The translations under genes and the position numbers were made by a program. The notes beneath the pieces were generated by a model, which was not told the origin of the DNA, searched no databases, and worked only from the letters and a program-made list of their open reading frames with translations. From Cephalotus follicularis (lineage: Eukaryota; Streptophyta; Magnoliopsida; Oxalidales; Cephalotaceae): a stretch of 64,000 nucleotides of DNA. Shown here piece after piece: positions 20,046-32,794 of the stretch; position 1 is the first letter of the stretch, and the number at the start of each line of letters is the position of its first letter. Location of the stretch: NCBI GenBank assembly GCA_001972305.1, contig BDDD01000268.1:635467-699466 (forward strand), read 5' to 3'.

Positions 20046-22607
20046 ATGACGGAATCCCACGACGAAAACGAGGAAGAATTCGAATTTTCCAGGAATTACT
20101 TTCTCGCAAAAGAATTAGCCGGGTCGGGCAAGAAATCAACCCACAAACTATCCGATATCAGTATCGTCGACGAACAGGTTCTCCCTTCTTTTTTGTTGCT
20201 TCTTTTTACTATAACAAATTTCCATTTAAAAATATAAATAAATAAAAAAGAAAAGAAAAGGAAACTGGTTTTATTATGTGTATAGGAGCTAAGAGCAGCG
20301 ACAGCTGATATTGAACCCAAACACGAGAGAGAGATCGCGTCTCTTATCAACAGTTATAAAGCTTTATACTCTAAATGGGTTTTTGAGCTAAGGTATGCAT
20401 AAGCTTCCTCTATCTCTTTATTTGTTTTTTTTTTATTATTAATTTTCACTTTATTAGCCTTTTTTGTGAATCTTGTTCCAATTTCATGGGCTCATTACTC
20501 ATGGGCGATATACTGATATTGAGTGTATATTACATAATAAGATTTGATGTATCTTTATTTTTTTGCAAAAATAATTTATCGGCCTCTACGTGTGGCATCC
20601 TCACTAGTTGATTATTATGTGAGAGATCGATCTGATTTTGTTAGGTATTGTTATTGTCTTCTTGTAGAATGTTTTACTTGTCACTATAGACAGTCTGCTC
20701 TTCTTATTATTTGTGAGTCATTATTTTATGCTTCTTTAACATTGCATTTGAATATTTAATGTGGGTCTAGAGTTTGTAAAGAATGAGTTATAGTTTTGCT
20801 TTTGTATGTTAATCTGTTTTTTTTTTTTTTTTGGAACAGATATGTTAATCTGTTTATTAACCGTCTATTTGCGTAATTTTATCTGTTTTATGAAATGTGC
20901 CAGGTGTGGGTTTGGTCTTCTAATGTATGGATTTGGATCTAAGAAGGCTTTGATTGAAGATTTTGCTTCAACAGCATTGAAAGAGTATTCTGTGGTTGTA
21001 ATTAATGGTTATCTCCAGTCAATTAATATGAAACAGGTATCATTAATATGTTTTAAATTTTCAAATAACTATAATTTTGTTTATTTTTTGCCACAAAATT
21101 CCATGCAATCATTTTAGTGATTGCCATTCTGTGTAATTATGTGTAAGGGAAGTGGATGCAGAGAAAATGTTTTTCTCATTTGTTTGTCTCCTCCTACTGC
21201 TCTGTGCTCAGTTATAAAATCGTACCTGTCTAAATGTAGGCCATGATAGCCATAGCTGGAGTACTATGGGATCAGTTGAAAAACAAGGGAAGGGATTCTT
21301 CAGGGAGCTTCCCTAAAGGGCAACAGCCATTTAGTTCTCAATCTATAGACAGTCTTCTTGCATTTTTTGATGGACCACAGGTTGAGGAAAATGATTGTTG
21401 TGTATGTGTTGTCGTCCACAGCATTGATGGGCCTGCATTAAGAGGGGCCGAGTTTCAACTGTTACTTGCACGACTAGCTTCTTGTTCTCATATTCGCATT
21501 GTTGCCTCTATTGATCATGTTAATGCGCCTCTTTGTAAGTAACTGAATATATCCCTCTTAGTTATTCTATAGATGATAAACTATTAAATTTATTTTGGTC
21601 ATCGAATTTCCTCATATTCTCTTGGTGTAAGTATGCCTTTTTGAATATATAAATTGATCAGCTATAGATGTTATTCCTGTTTCTTACAAGTGAAACTTTT
21701 CATGTTGCTATGTTTGGGTTTTCTCTAGATGTTTAAAAACTTGTGCATTTTTTTATCTTCTTACATATTGTTGTTATGCATTATTAAGAGAAAGGTCTGG
21801 ATAAGGTGGCTTGAGTTATTTGATAAGATCATGTATGAACCTTAATATTTTTTGGAGTCTTGAATAAGTTGGGCCCTAAATAGCATTTATGTCTCTGTGT
21901 AAGCCATAAGTACAAGTATATATGCTTTACAAAAATATCTCATAAATGTCAGCATTAGGTTATTTGAATGCCTAACTGACAGAGTACATTTGATTCTCTA
22001 TGAAGGGAAATTCTTTGCATAGCCTTGCAGAATTTAAAGTTTTCGTTATGATTTTTTCATGTCTTTGCCCTTGACAAACCTAGCTTGGATTTGTTGATAG
22101 TGTGGGACAAGAAGATGGTTCATACACAGTTCAACTGGTGCTGGTATCATGTTCCTACCTTTGCACCATACAAGGTTGAAGGGATTTTCTTCCCTTTGAT
22201 ACTTGCTCATGGCAATACCACCCAAAGTGCCAAAACAGCTGCAATAGTTTTACAAAGTCTAACTCCCAATGCCCAGAGTGTGTTCAAAATTCTTGCAGGA
22301 TATCAACTATCTCATCCTGATGAAGAAGGCAAGTACCTATGCCCAATCTGGAGCATTAAATTTGACATTTTAGAACTTATTTATTCCTTCACAATTATAC
22401 TTTTCAGGGATGCCAATGGATAATTTGTATACAATCTGTCGTGAGCGTTTTCTAGTGAGCAGCCTGGTTACTTTGAATTCCCATTTGACAGAATTTAAAG
22501 ATCATGAGTTGGTCAAGACACGAAGGCATTCTGATGGCCAAGATTGCTTGTACATACCTCTTGCGAGTGAAGCGCTTGAAAAACTGCTATCTGAGATTAG
22601 TGATTAA
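20046..22607 (+). CDS. ORC2: Origin recognition complex subunit 2
   Basis: Six exons: 20046-20177, 20286-20392, 20904-21036, 21240-21534, 22101-22328 and 22408-22607, giving 364 residues, the usual plant ORC2 length. ORC2 is part of the nuclear six-subunit complex that marks replication origins and loads the MCM helicase. An acidic N-terminus leads to the AAA-like ORC2 core. [19 protein letters not shown] (about residues 81-99) is its Walker-A-like loop, followed by [63 protein letters not shown] and a winged-helix tail with [15 protein letters not shown]. Phases agree at every junction. All introns are GT-AG except intron 5 (22329-22407), which has the GC donor AAG|GCAAGT; the nearby GT would give an early stop. 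The gene is convergent with KNL2. Confidence 0.95.
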
Positions 22608-24499
22608 TGTTTTCTTTTGGCCCAGTTCTTATAGGTTGATTGGCACATTTTGACAAGTAAACAATATATATAATTTGTGACCCACAATCGAGGTTAGCTA
22701 GATGTTTTAAATCAGTATTGGCAACTGCGATGCTTATAGCAATAGTTTTACGGGCAACAAGGCTGCTTGCCATGCGCCTCAGATGGTCTGCTACTTCAAA
22801 ACTTTTATGATCGGATTCTGATTCTTCTTATCTGTTGAGCAATTAGAAGCAGAAATTCTGTGCCTCAAAACTGAATATCGGTTTAAGGCTGATCTTATGG
22901 GGATGGTGGCTGCTGTGCCTCAAACTCTCTTCTCTATCCATGTTAACCGGCAACTTGTTTTTCCAGCGACAACAATGAAATAGAGATGACATCATGGAGT
23001 AGCAGCTTTTTGGCCTACAACCACACTACCCTTCCCTCTTCAACATCACTCTCCCCAGCTTGTAACCAAATCAGTTTTATGGGGTATATCAAAAACTAAG
23101 AGAGACAGTTATCTATCAATAGGTGAACGGAGCAGAGACGACGACAACGAGTCGGAGGAAATGGATGGATGGAGAGAAAAGAGTTGTGGTTGTGGGCCAA
23201 AAAGATGGCATGTAAAGGGGATGCTCTCTCTATCTTTTTTTTCCTTTCAATTACCGAGAAGAAACAGAAGGGGTTGAGGTAATCTGCAATACAAAGCTAA
23301 AATGACTTATTTTATTTTAGAATCAAAATTGTGAAATTGACCAAATCAGTAACCCAAGCGCACCAACAAGCCCAATGCTTGTGTACAAAATACAGTGTAG
23401 AGTATAAACAAATAAACACTAAAAAATAACGCACCTCATGGTTATTTTGATCACCAGAGAGTTAAAGGAATGTTTCTTCCATAAATGGAGTATAAGATCA
23501 GAGTCAAAATTTAGGATTTAAAGCAAACCCACAAAATTATTAGTCTTGATTGATTCCTTGAAAAAAAAAAACAGTAATGCCATTGTTTTGGATGTTTTTC
23601 ATGTTTCAGCTACACCCAGAATTTAAGATTTAAGGCATACCCACAAAATATTTCATGTTTTTCATCAAACGATCCTCTTTTCATATTGCACCTGCACCCA
23701 GAACATAAGAGGTAAAAAGATATCAAACGGACAGCTACCCAATGTAATTTGAATTACAAATGACAAGGATTGTTGTCCATCCATTAATTAGTTTCCGAAG
23801 TAATAATGAACCTGTAGATTTACCTTCTCATATTCACTTTTGTTCAACAGGAAATGCCAAATGTTTCACTGGTACTCGTGATTTTTCCTTCGCTTTTTCT
23901 GAGGCTTCAGATCTACTACCTGATGAATATGCGAGACGTGAAATCAGCGCAGCAGAAATTATGTAATGCAAAACACCCCATACAGCTAATTGAACAACCG
24001 TGACAAAGGCAGAAGAATATTGAAGAGACATGGCTACAACTTGCATGCAGAAACTTTTCAGATCAAGGTCTATATTGCCAGCTTTGAATAGAAAGGACAG
24101 GATAGCAGAAAATTTTTATGTGCAGTTGATCAGATGATCAACATAAGCAACATCAAAGAGTAGGTATATAACAGGGAATATATGGCACATGGTAATTGAT
24201 ATGATCAAACTCGTACACTTCAAACATGACATAAGGTAATCAAAGTTAAGGAAGTAATTTGAATAAAAACCTCCTTTACTTTTTCCAGTCAAGTGAATTC
24301 ATGACATGAAGCAACCTTTTTTTTGGGCGAATGACATTATATACTCAAACCACGGGATCAAGCAAAAACATTTATATTAACAAGATGCAACATTGACCCC
24401 AAGTTGAATTCATTCCACAAGATTCCCTTAGAGACTATGGTTCCATCATCACAACAAAGATACACTAACTCTATGCTTACTCACAACAAATGTGGTTCA
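22608..24499. other. Convergent intergenic region ORC2-KNL2
   Basis: Contains the 3' ends of ORC2 and KNL2. Open frames here (for example 23760-23966) have no domain, homologous partner or splice context. I see no RNA gene. Confidence 0.5.
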
Positions 24500-27400
24500 T
24501 TATAATCTAAAGGAAGACAAACCCCGAGATGGTTCTACAGCAGTGCTCAAGCCTTCTTGAATTCCAATGAGATTACGCTCCTGAAAAAGAGAAAACAAGT
24601 TGTTTTGTTGATATGACACATTATACTAACTCTATCCTTACAAACATGCTTTTGAAGTTGGACATTAAGTCTTAACATGGTATCAAAACTAGACATGCTC
24701 CAACCCTTATCACCATTAGCCCTTACCAAATGACGATAAACCAAGGCCTGAGTTACCACGTTGTTTGTGAAGACAAAGTGTTAAGAAGATCATCTCACAA
24801 TAAATTTCACGTCCCCTATATATACTTTGGGCTATAAAAAGAATTATAGAGTATATATATGGAAAACCTCAGAAAATGGGCATTCTAATAATTGGTCTTT
24901 TTATAAGGTCTCCTTACAATTTAATCAAGGGATGTAACTCAACCACTACAAGACAATACGTGGAACAACCAACATGGTTAAGGAGTTAAATAAGAAGCGT
25001 TTAAGAAAGAAGACCATGCATATTTAATGTAGATAAAACGCGATAAATGATTTACATTTACAAGCACGGACATAATTTCAATTAAATGCCAAATTTTGTA
25101 CGATGGCCCAGCCTATAATAATCACATGCTCAGAGTATTGAAGAAGGCTTGGTGGGGCAAGCATGCAGCCATCAAAGAACAGTAAATGTCATGAACCTAA
25201 ACCTTATGAAAAAGAATCTGAAATATTCAACTATATAGTACAATTTATGTCATTAAACCCAAGTAACTTTCAGTAACTTGAACTGAGGTATTTTCATGTT
25301 CACTATAACATCTAACAGAAAGCTGATCTAAATGACACCAAGAGATTATGCAAATTTGGGTGCATGTAAACATGCATATCGAGCATATAGACTAGCATAT
25401 TTGTGCTTTCAGTCCCAATAAGATTGGCATCATTTACATTTTGGCCTGTCCCATAGAGTTTGTCATTTTTGAATAGTCAAGGCATGATTTATTTTTTTCA
25501 TTTCTGCTTACTTAGCCATGTCACCAATTTTTCCTTGGAAAACTGAAGTCAAACTTAAAGTCTAAATACTCATGGTCACTTAAATGTCAACATTTCAAAG
25601 ACGTAAAAGTTAAACGAGGCAGCTTTGCATTAAATGTGCCAGAAAGAAATCACAAACCGCATCATAAACTGGAATTTGGTTGCGCCAGAAATCTAGGGTA
25701 GGTACAAGTAGCCTCCCTGCAACATATGCAAATCAGTAAGGTTGAAGAAATGTGAATCAAACAAACATATTTAATTTACATAGGAGTGTACATCAATCAC
25801 ATGTAATATAATGAGACTATTTTTTTATGACATGTAATCTAATGAGAAATTTTTTATTTGAATATGTGGATGGAATCCATGCTTTAAAAAGTAGTCTTTT
25901 AATGAAACTCGGGCCATTTAAGATTTTTTTTTTTGCAAATAATAATGAGCACAGAAGCAAGTCATGTAATTGCTGTCAGTTCTTCAATCCTTAAATTGAT
26001 ACATATGTGAATAAGATAAACAGATTTAGAAGGCCAAAATAATTTCACCTATTCTTTTTATGTCTTAATATAGTTGCAACATATATGAATTACATGATAG
26101 GATGACTGGTTTCCCATGGTGAACATGGAGAAAGCAAAATGGGACAAACATGACAAACCTACTTTGTGGAGGTCTGACCAATTTTAACAATTAAATTGAA
26201 TACAATAAACTTAAAGAAAGAAAATATAATTTTCTACTTAGATAGCAAACTTACCTGATCTGGATCTTTTGGAACCCATAGAAACTGGAGAGGCAGTAGA
26301 TTCTTTCTCTTTTCGTCCCTCAGTAAGTGGAGTTGCCTAAGTAGAGATTGGAAAACTGAAAAAAAATTAGGGGAGGTAAAACAGAGAGCAAACAGTTAAG
26401 TATGTGGCATTGATCAAGAAAACTATAGTTGGCGCCAACTGCACATATGAGACGAAAATCATAAGCAGTTTCTGTCAACATGCAGCTGCTTCGGCCAAAG
26501 GCCTATACAAAGGGACCAAGAGTCATATTATCCAATCTAGATCCATGAGCAGCAGCATCTCATTTGCCATCTCACTGGCAAGCCCTCTAGTAGTTGCCTT
26601 TTACAAAATTAAAAATAAAAACAACAAAAGCAGAATTTTAAGGACAATAAACCAGAGTTGATAAGAGTATAAAAGGCCCTACAGTATGAAAGCATGAGAC
26701 CAAATATTTAGTTTTAATATATGTTGTGAAGCGCACCAAATCCTTTAAAACAAATATCCTATTGATCACAATCACAAATGAGCATATCCTACTGATAAGA
26801 GAATAAAAGGCCCTACGGTATGAAAGCATACAACTATATAGTTTTACTATATGTTCTGAAACGCACCAAATCCTTAAAAACAAATCTCCTATTGCTCACA
26901 AATGAGCATACTAAATGCTCTATATAAGTGCACCCGAAAAAAACAAGAAAAAAACAATAAATGTGTATACTCTTCAGGCACTTAATTGAATTGTTATGGG
27001 CAAGTCGTATCATATTATATCCAACTCTCAAACATAAATAAATAAATAAAAACAGTTATTATTTCTCTAGCCCTCTAGCAGAACTGAATGAGCGTCAATC
27101 CTGCCCATTAATCTCAAATGCAGACAATGGAGAACATCTTACATGTGTATCAAAACTGACTTTCCTCTTAATTTTGGTCCCAGGTGAGCATTCTTGACAG
27201 ACAGCTACTTGTTTTTTCATTTCTTTCCTTTTTAAGTTTTTTGAAGAACTTTTTGCTATTCCTCCCTCACTCTCACTTGGATTTGCTTTGGATGAGTCCA
27301 TTTCCTTGCCAATGTAAATTGGTCCATGTGACAAACTCCCCTTCAGTTGCTCTTCATCTGGGTGCCCGAAGGCCTCTGGCGCTGACTCTTTCTTTCTGTG

Positions 27401-29124
27401 CTTTACTAAACATCCGTTCTGCTTCCATTTATCATTACGATTCCTCAAAGAATAAGTACTCTTTCTAGTCCCAGAATAAATTGGAGTACCATATTCTGAA
27501 TCAGTGTTCACTGCAAATGGATAACTATGATTTGATTCTTCACCTGACTGCACTGAGTTAACATACTTTCCTGACATTACTAATGTAGAACGTTCTATAT
27601 TTGCTGATCCTTTTATATTTGACTGTACCACTGACCTTTGTTTGCCTACCCTACTGCTTTCTTGAGTGTCCATCCCCACAGATAATTTTGTGACACAATC
27701 ACGTAGAGGTTCATCTGGAACTGCTAAGTTTTCCACTAGCAAGCTTACATCATTTACATGACAACCTAACAATGGTGATACTGAAGCACTCGTTTTTTCA
27801 ATATCGACTGTACTCTTTTTTGGACTTACCGCAACACTATTTTCGCACTCGTTTTGTAGCATTGTATGATTGTTCTCTACCTTGCCTTTAGGGTCATCAT
27901 TATTACCAAAGCAACCTTTGCTGACAATTGGTTTTCGGTTAAAATAACTTGACAAGTGAGACACAAAATTGTGCAAATTACAACCTTTTAAGGTATCAAC
28001 AGCAATCTTCTCAGACACGTTACAAGGAATATCTTTTGTGACATCATGCTTATCATCACTTTTGACCTCGTTCCTATATGGAGTCAAACTAGGAACAGAA
28101 TCTCTCATTCCTGCACTTGCTACATTTTCCCAACACATAAAGAGGAAGGAAAAATCAAAATAAAACTTGTTAGAGGCAGGGTTCAGTATTATCAGGTAAG
28201 GATTGTCCAACAAAACTTACACCACAGATGTAACAACCTGAATCCTTAGTTGACTTGCTAACGCCGGAAGCATTTTCTGATTCAATTACAGTGCTACACT
28301 CTTCCACCAGGAACTTTTCAGCACATGTTTCCCAATAAATGGGAAATCCAAACACGAAATATTTGGAAGCCTGATTAATGAAAAACTCATACCATAAATG
28401 TCAAATTTCTTAATCCCACAAGACCATTGAAACATCAAAATCTATGAGTACAAAACACTGATTATAATCTCAATACGATAAAGTAGGGAAAAAATGGTTT
28501 TGCGCACCTCAGAGGGAAATCCATTTTCACGAGCACGCGATTTGTTCATGAACCCATTGAGCCTAACACAGATTCCATCAGATGTCTCAAGTGTGAAAAC
28601 ATCGTATCTTTTAACAATGGGTGCAGAGGTAAACAAGCGGACCGGTAGTTGTAGCCTTGAGGAACCAAAAAACTAAATTACTAACTTTTAAAATTGACAA
28701 AAAATATGCAATCATCACTACTAGTATGAGAAATTAAATTCAGCACAAAATCACTATAGTACTGGTTGGTTACTGGGATAAACACAACACCAATTAATAT
28801 TAATTTCAATTAAAAATAATGACAAGCAAAAAACTAGAAAATGAGATTACAAGAAATATTACTCTCTAGATGTGAAGCCAGCAACGGCAAGTTGTTTCTC
28901 TCCAAAGTCATTCACGGCTTTACTTAACCACCAATCTTGTAAGCTCACCTAAGTGAAAACAATTAAATCAAAATAAGGAGAGAAGAAATATTGCAAATAA
29001 AAGAAGTTTTTGTTTTGAGAAAATCCAAAGAAAAGCACTGAACTGTTTTTTGGAAGATAGATGAAGAGCCATCATAGCTTTCGTTGATGTTGTTGCCATT
29101 GTTGTTGTCCTTGTTGTTGCTCAT
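24500..29124 (-). CDS. KNL2: Kinetochore null 2 homologue (SANTA and CENPC-k motifs)
   Basis: Eight exons on the minus strand: 29124-29044, 28948-28863, 28655-28508, 28370-28223, 28110-27143, 26336-26255, 25716-25658 and 24580-24500, giving about 550 residues with all phases consistent. KNL2 is the centromere-licensing protein (M18BP1 relative) needed to load CENH3. The SANTA domain spans about residues 28-125: VSLQDWWLSKAVNDFGEKQL, LAVAGFTSRE, FTSAPIVKRYDVFTLETSDG, GFMNKSRARENGFPSE and FVFGFPIYWE. The long exon 5 encodes a low-complexity Ser/Lys-rich middle. The CENPC-k motif lies at about residues 502-524 (exons 6-7): SGRLLVPTLDFWRNQIPVYD, with the key Arg, Trp and Tyr present. This is the alpha-KNL2 type that binds centromeric nucleosomes. 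The exon 5 acceptor could instead be a few codons upstream. Intron 7 is about 1.1 kb. Confidence 0.93.
26660..26925. repeat. 134-bp tandem duplication in KNL2 intron 5
   Basis: GATAAGAGTATAAAAGGCCC (26660) recurs as GATAAGAGAATAAAAGGCCC (26794). The two copies share AGTATGAAAGCAT, GCGCACCAAATCCTT and CACAAATGAGCATA blocks in order. It is an imperfect duplication inside the intron and affects no exon. Confidence 0.8.
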
Positions 29125-29320
29125 GGTGCCCTAGCGTTAGTGGAGAAGATAGAATTGCTGTTGTTCTTGTTGTTGATGTATTTGCCCTGGGTTTCAAGTT
29201 TCAAGAAGGAAATGAATCTGGTGTTTATATTTTTGCAGGTCTTTATTTTATTTTTTTAAAATATGGAACAAATTAAAAAAAAAGAAAAAAAGAAGAAGAA
29301 GAAGCAGATAGATTGCACTT

Positions 29321-29328
29321 TTTCCCGC
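29321..29328 (+). promoter_or_regulatory. E2F-type site upstream of KNL2
   Basis: TTTCCCGC lies 197 bp upstream of the KNL2 ATG (29124). An ACGACGTCG element follows about 25 bp further upstream. E2F elements work in either orientation and control S/G2-phase genes, including CENH3 in Arabidopsis. Control of KNL2 through this site is my inference. Confidence 0.6.
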
Positions 29329-29600
29329 TCAGAGAGAGCACATGTAAAACGACGTCGCTGAAGAAAAAAAAAAAGATTATAGTCCTATATGGAGTATTGA
29401 GAAATCAGTCATCAGTCTTACACTCATCAAACACTACACTACATCACAATCAAGTGAACCCAATTTCTATCGGATCCATTGAGTTATGAGCCAAAATCGT
29501 TCTGATTACATTTGAAAAATGAGTTTGAATTGTCTTTAGTTTCTGATTTTCAAAACTCAGATCGAGTGTGATTTAAAATGATGTTGTATATTATTGATTA

Positions 29601-29685
29601 GGGTAAATTACATAAAAACTCCTGAGTTTATCTCTGTGGATACTTAGCACCTGAAGATTGTAAAATGACAAAGTCATAACACATT
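29601..29685 (+). repeat. Left terminal inverted repeat of MULE
   Basis: It aligns by eye with the reverse complement of 33824-33908. Shared blocks are GGGTAAATTA, GAGTTTATCTC and ACCTGAAGATT. Confidence 0.85.
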
Positions 29686-30158
29686 ATTAACGAAAATTAT
29701 AAAATACAATACTACCCTTATATTAAAAAATCTGCGCTTAATGTGTTTTAAATCAATAAAACACTTTAATTTCAGAAAAACGCACTCAAGCACACCTAAG
29801 CCAAAATTTGTCGTTGGTGATTTCACTTCAATGAAATGAAACCATATAACTTCGTCATCGGTGATTCACTTGATATTACGTTGATTCACTCTACATTCTG
29901 TTACTGTAACTTCACCGAAAGCAAGGGTTGACAAGAGTCGATCGCAACGTTAGCAGAAGTTCATCGAGGTAAGGGTTTTTCTTCACCTTCTATGATTTTT
30001 TTTTAATTTAATTAGTAATGTCAATTTTTTTCTCCACATTTTGAATTTCAAACTCATAGAAACCATTATTAAGCCTCATAATAGTTTTATAAAAACCTAG
30101 GTAAATTGGGAGAAACCAAAATTTGAAAAGTATAAATGTGTTCTATATAGGTTTGACA

Positions 30159-31634
30159 ATGCTGCACAAGATCATTCTATTTTTTGGAGCCGAGAAACAA
30201 GGGCGTCCAATTAATTATGTGGATCCAGATTACTTCTACTACCTTATTCTACTGTCTGAGATTTTTGCTATCATGGGCACTAAACATGTAAGTGTCGTTA
30301 TTCGGTCTACTGATGATTTGGTTGTTAAGGATGATAAAACTTTAATGCACTTGTTTGAAATGCATAATGGGGTAGAGGAAATAATATTGTTTGTTGAGGA
30401 AAACAAAGATGAAAGTGTGGATTTTATAATGCCTCCAGAATGGGATATAGAAAAAAGTGTAGAAAACTGTGAAGATGTTGATGATGCTAGTAGTAATATG
30501 GGTGAGCATAATGTTGGGGATGTGGGAGATATTAGGACTGACAAGGGCAAAGATATTGTGAATGATGACAGTAGGGTAAGGGTAGAAAATAATGTGGTAG
30601 ACAATGACCCTGGAGATGCTGATGTAGAACCAGAGGACATGTATGGATTCTCTACTGATGATGATGACAGTGAGTGGTTTGCATCTGAGGAAGATAGTGT
30701 TGGTTGTAGTGAATCAAGTGAAGATGTCAATGATGTTATGGATGAGAGTAGGGGTAGAAGTGATGACTATTTTGATGTATACCAATCTAATGGATCTGTG
30801 GATCCATTGAGTAGTGATGAAGATGGTGATGAAAGGGTAAGAAGGAAGAGATTTGATTATAGATATAAAGAGGAGGTCAAAGTTTTTAAACCAAGACCAG
30901 ATGGTAGGATAGAATTTAAAACAGGGCATATTTTTGGGAATGTGCAAGAATTTAGAGATAAGTTATCACAATATGCTATTCAAAATGGATATAACTTGAA
31001 AAAAAGGCCAAATGAACCACATAGAATAACTTCTACCTGCATGGGTGATGGATGCAAATGGAGAATGCATGCCTCTGTTTTAAGTGATGAAAATACATTT
31101 ATGGTAAAAACCATGAACCCCTTGCACAATTGTTCTAGGCCTCTGAACATTAAAGTAGCAAACTCAACTTGGATAGCTAATCAATTGGATGATCTACTGA
31201 AAGCTGATCCAAATATGAGTTATGAGCTTATGCAAGAGACTCTAGCTAAGTTGTACAATGTTAATGCACATCCTAAGCAACTGTATAGAGCTAGAAAAAA
31301 AGCATTGGAGAAAAATGAAGGGAAACACAGTAAGGCATACTCATATTTGTATAATTATGCAAATCTGATTAAGGAAACAAATTCAGGATCAATTATAAAG
31401 TTTGGGTTTGAGACTATGCAAGAGGATTATGTAGGGCTTCCAAAATTTCAGAGGATGTTCATTTGTTATGAAGCTTCAAAGAGATGATTTCAACAAGGAT
31501 GCAGGCCTTTTATTGGTTTAGATGGATGTCATCTCAAGGGCCCATATGGTGGGATTCTCCTCTGTGCAATTGCATTAGATGGAAACCAAGGACTGTTTCC
31601 TGTTGCTGAGTGCAGGGATGGTGGAACCCAATAG
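30159..31634 (+). pseudogene. MULE transposase, truncated and with a premature TGA
   Basis: The frame opens with ATG at 30159 (a TTG at 30123 is in frame) and runs to TGA at 31485-31487. It then continues in the same frame to TAG at 31632-31634. The N-terminal half has an acidic Asp/Glu-rich segment, then the MudR DNA-binding region (FKTGHIFGNVQEFRDKLSQY, about 30916-30975) and a zinc-binding block (CMGDGCKWRMHASV to NPLHNCSR). Beyond the TGA, GCRPFIGLDGCHLKGPYGG is the start of the MULE transposase catalytic domain with the first acidic residue. The stop falls where the family usually has Gly, so one GGA to TGA change explains it. The rest of the DDE domain and the SWIM zinc finger are missing, so this copy cannot make active transposase. 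Confidence 0.88.
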
Positions 31635-32362
31635 AGCACAAGTGGAAGGCAGGACCACATGATATGATTCCATGTGCTTTGTTTTTTTTTTTTTTTTTGA
31701 AAGAATACAGAAGTTGTGGGTTTTTGGCTGTATGCCTTTTTTTTGGAGGTTGGATAACTTTGACAGGTAGATGGGTATAAGGCATGCTTTTGACATTTTG
31801 TTGGAAAGTTCTGTCTGTCATTGTATTGATAGTTTTAATACTTTGTTCATACTTTTATCAGTTTTAATATAATGACCATGTGTAATGCCATTAGTTTAAA
31901 TTTTATTGATTTGATGTTGGGTAAATTATATTAAATTGATGTTAGCATGAGATACATAGGTTATTTGAAGTGCACAAGAATTTGGTATGAGATATGCAAA
32001 TTGTTGACATATTAGATTATTGACACAGTTTATTTTTTTGAGATCAAACCTGATATTCACATTACAAAGCACATTTCAACAACACTCCTACAGTGATCCA
32101 TATATGTGTGATATTTCTTCAACACATTACACAAAACTAAAAATAAACAACAATATTACAATACAAAAATAAAGGCAAGCTAAAACTAATAACAACAATA
32201 TACAATCTTTTATTACCATCTCCTTATAATCAAAGAAGACATAACATAAAAACCACATTAAACATTACATTGTCCTAGTTCAACAAAATAACAATACATG
32301 AACTGTTACATTTTCAACACTAAACACTATTGCATTAGTTCCTTCGTAACATCCTAATCGCA

Positions 32363-32794
32363 TTAGTTTTTTGATAACAACAAAATCATAAAAACTATGA
32401 ATAAATTACATATAAAGTTTACAAGCACCAATATTTTTAGGAACCCTAAAGTATTCTCGAATAATTGTAGATGTCCAAACAATCTATTCTTTTCATCCTT
32501 TAAACTCTTAAATTCTGCCCTTAGCAATTCCTCAAACTCATTGCCTCGTATGTAAGCATTTGTTCCATTACAGTTGCAGTCTCCTCTCTTATACATATCA
32601 ATAGAAACACCAATGGGCAAACACCAACCCAAGAACCCACCACCACAGTTCTTATCTTCACAGCAATAGTAAATCTTGTTTTTATTCTTCTCTGACTGCA
32701 CAATCGTGACCGAAGCCCGCTTTCCACATTTGCAAAATTTGTTCAGGTATTTAAGTCCATTGCACTCAGCCTCATTGACACTTGATGAAGACAT
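32363..32794 (-). CDS. GRF-type zinc finger protein carried in the MULE
   Basis: The ATG at 32794 (MSSSSVNEAECNG) opens 143 codons to TAA at 32365-32363. The nearby in-frame ATG at 32812 is less likely, because TTTGTTAG just upstream of 32794 looks like an acceptor. A GRF zinc finger is clear: CKCGKRASVTIVQSEKNKNK, then YYCCEDKNCGGGFLGW. After it come a short charged helix (ELLRAEFKSLKDEKNRLF) and a C-terminal hydrophobic segment (LVLVNFICNLFIVFMILLL), probably one membrane span. Proteins of this plan (At4g04775-like) are abundant and uncharacterised in plants. The ORF lies inside the MULE, antisense and convergent to the transposase, the position held by mudrB in maize MuDR. It appears intact. 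Whether it is captured or a resident MULE gene is unknown. Confidence 0.7.
   Translation of the reverse strand: MSSSSVNEAECNGLKYLNKFCKCGKRASVTIVQSEKNKNKIYYCCEDKNCGGGFLGWCLPIGVSIDMYKRGDCNCNGTNAYIRGNEFEELLRAEFKSLKDEKNRLFGHLQLFENTLGFLKILVLVNFICNLFIVFMILLLSKN

Noticed and set aside
23760-23966. 68-codon frame between ORC2 and KNL2
   Set aside because: No domain, no splice signals and overlapping frames on both strands. Best treated as convergent intergenic DNA.
26404-26661. 85-codon plus-strand frame
   Set aside because: Lies in KNL2 intron 5 on the opposite strand and has no recognised family.
30239-30947. Ser/Thr-rich minus-strand frames
   Set aside because: Complement of the acidic Asp/Glu-rich stretch of the MULE transposase.
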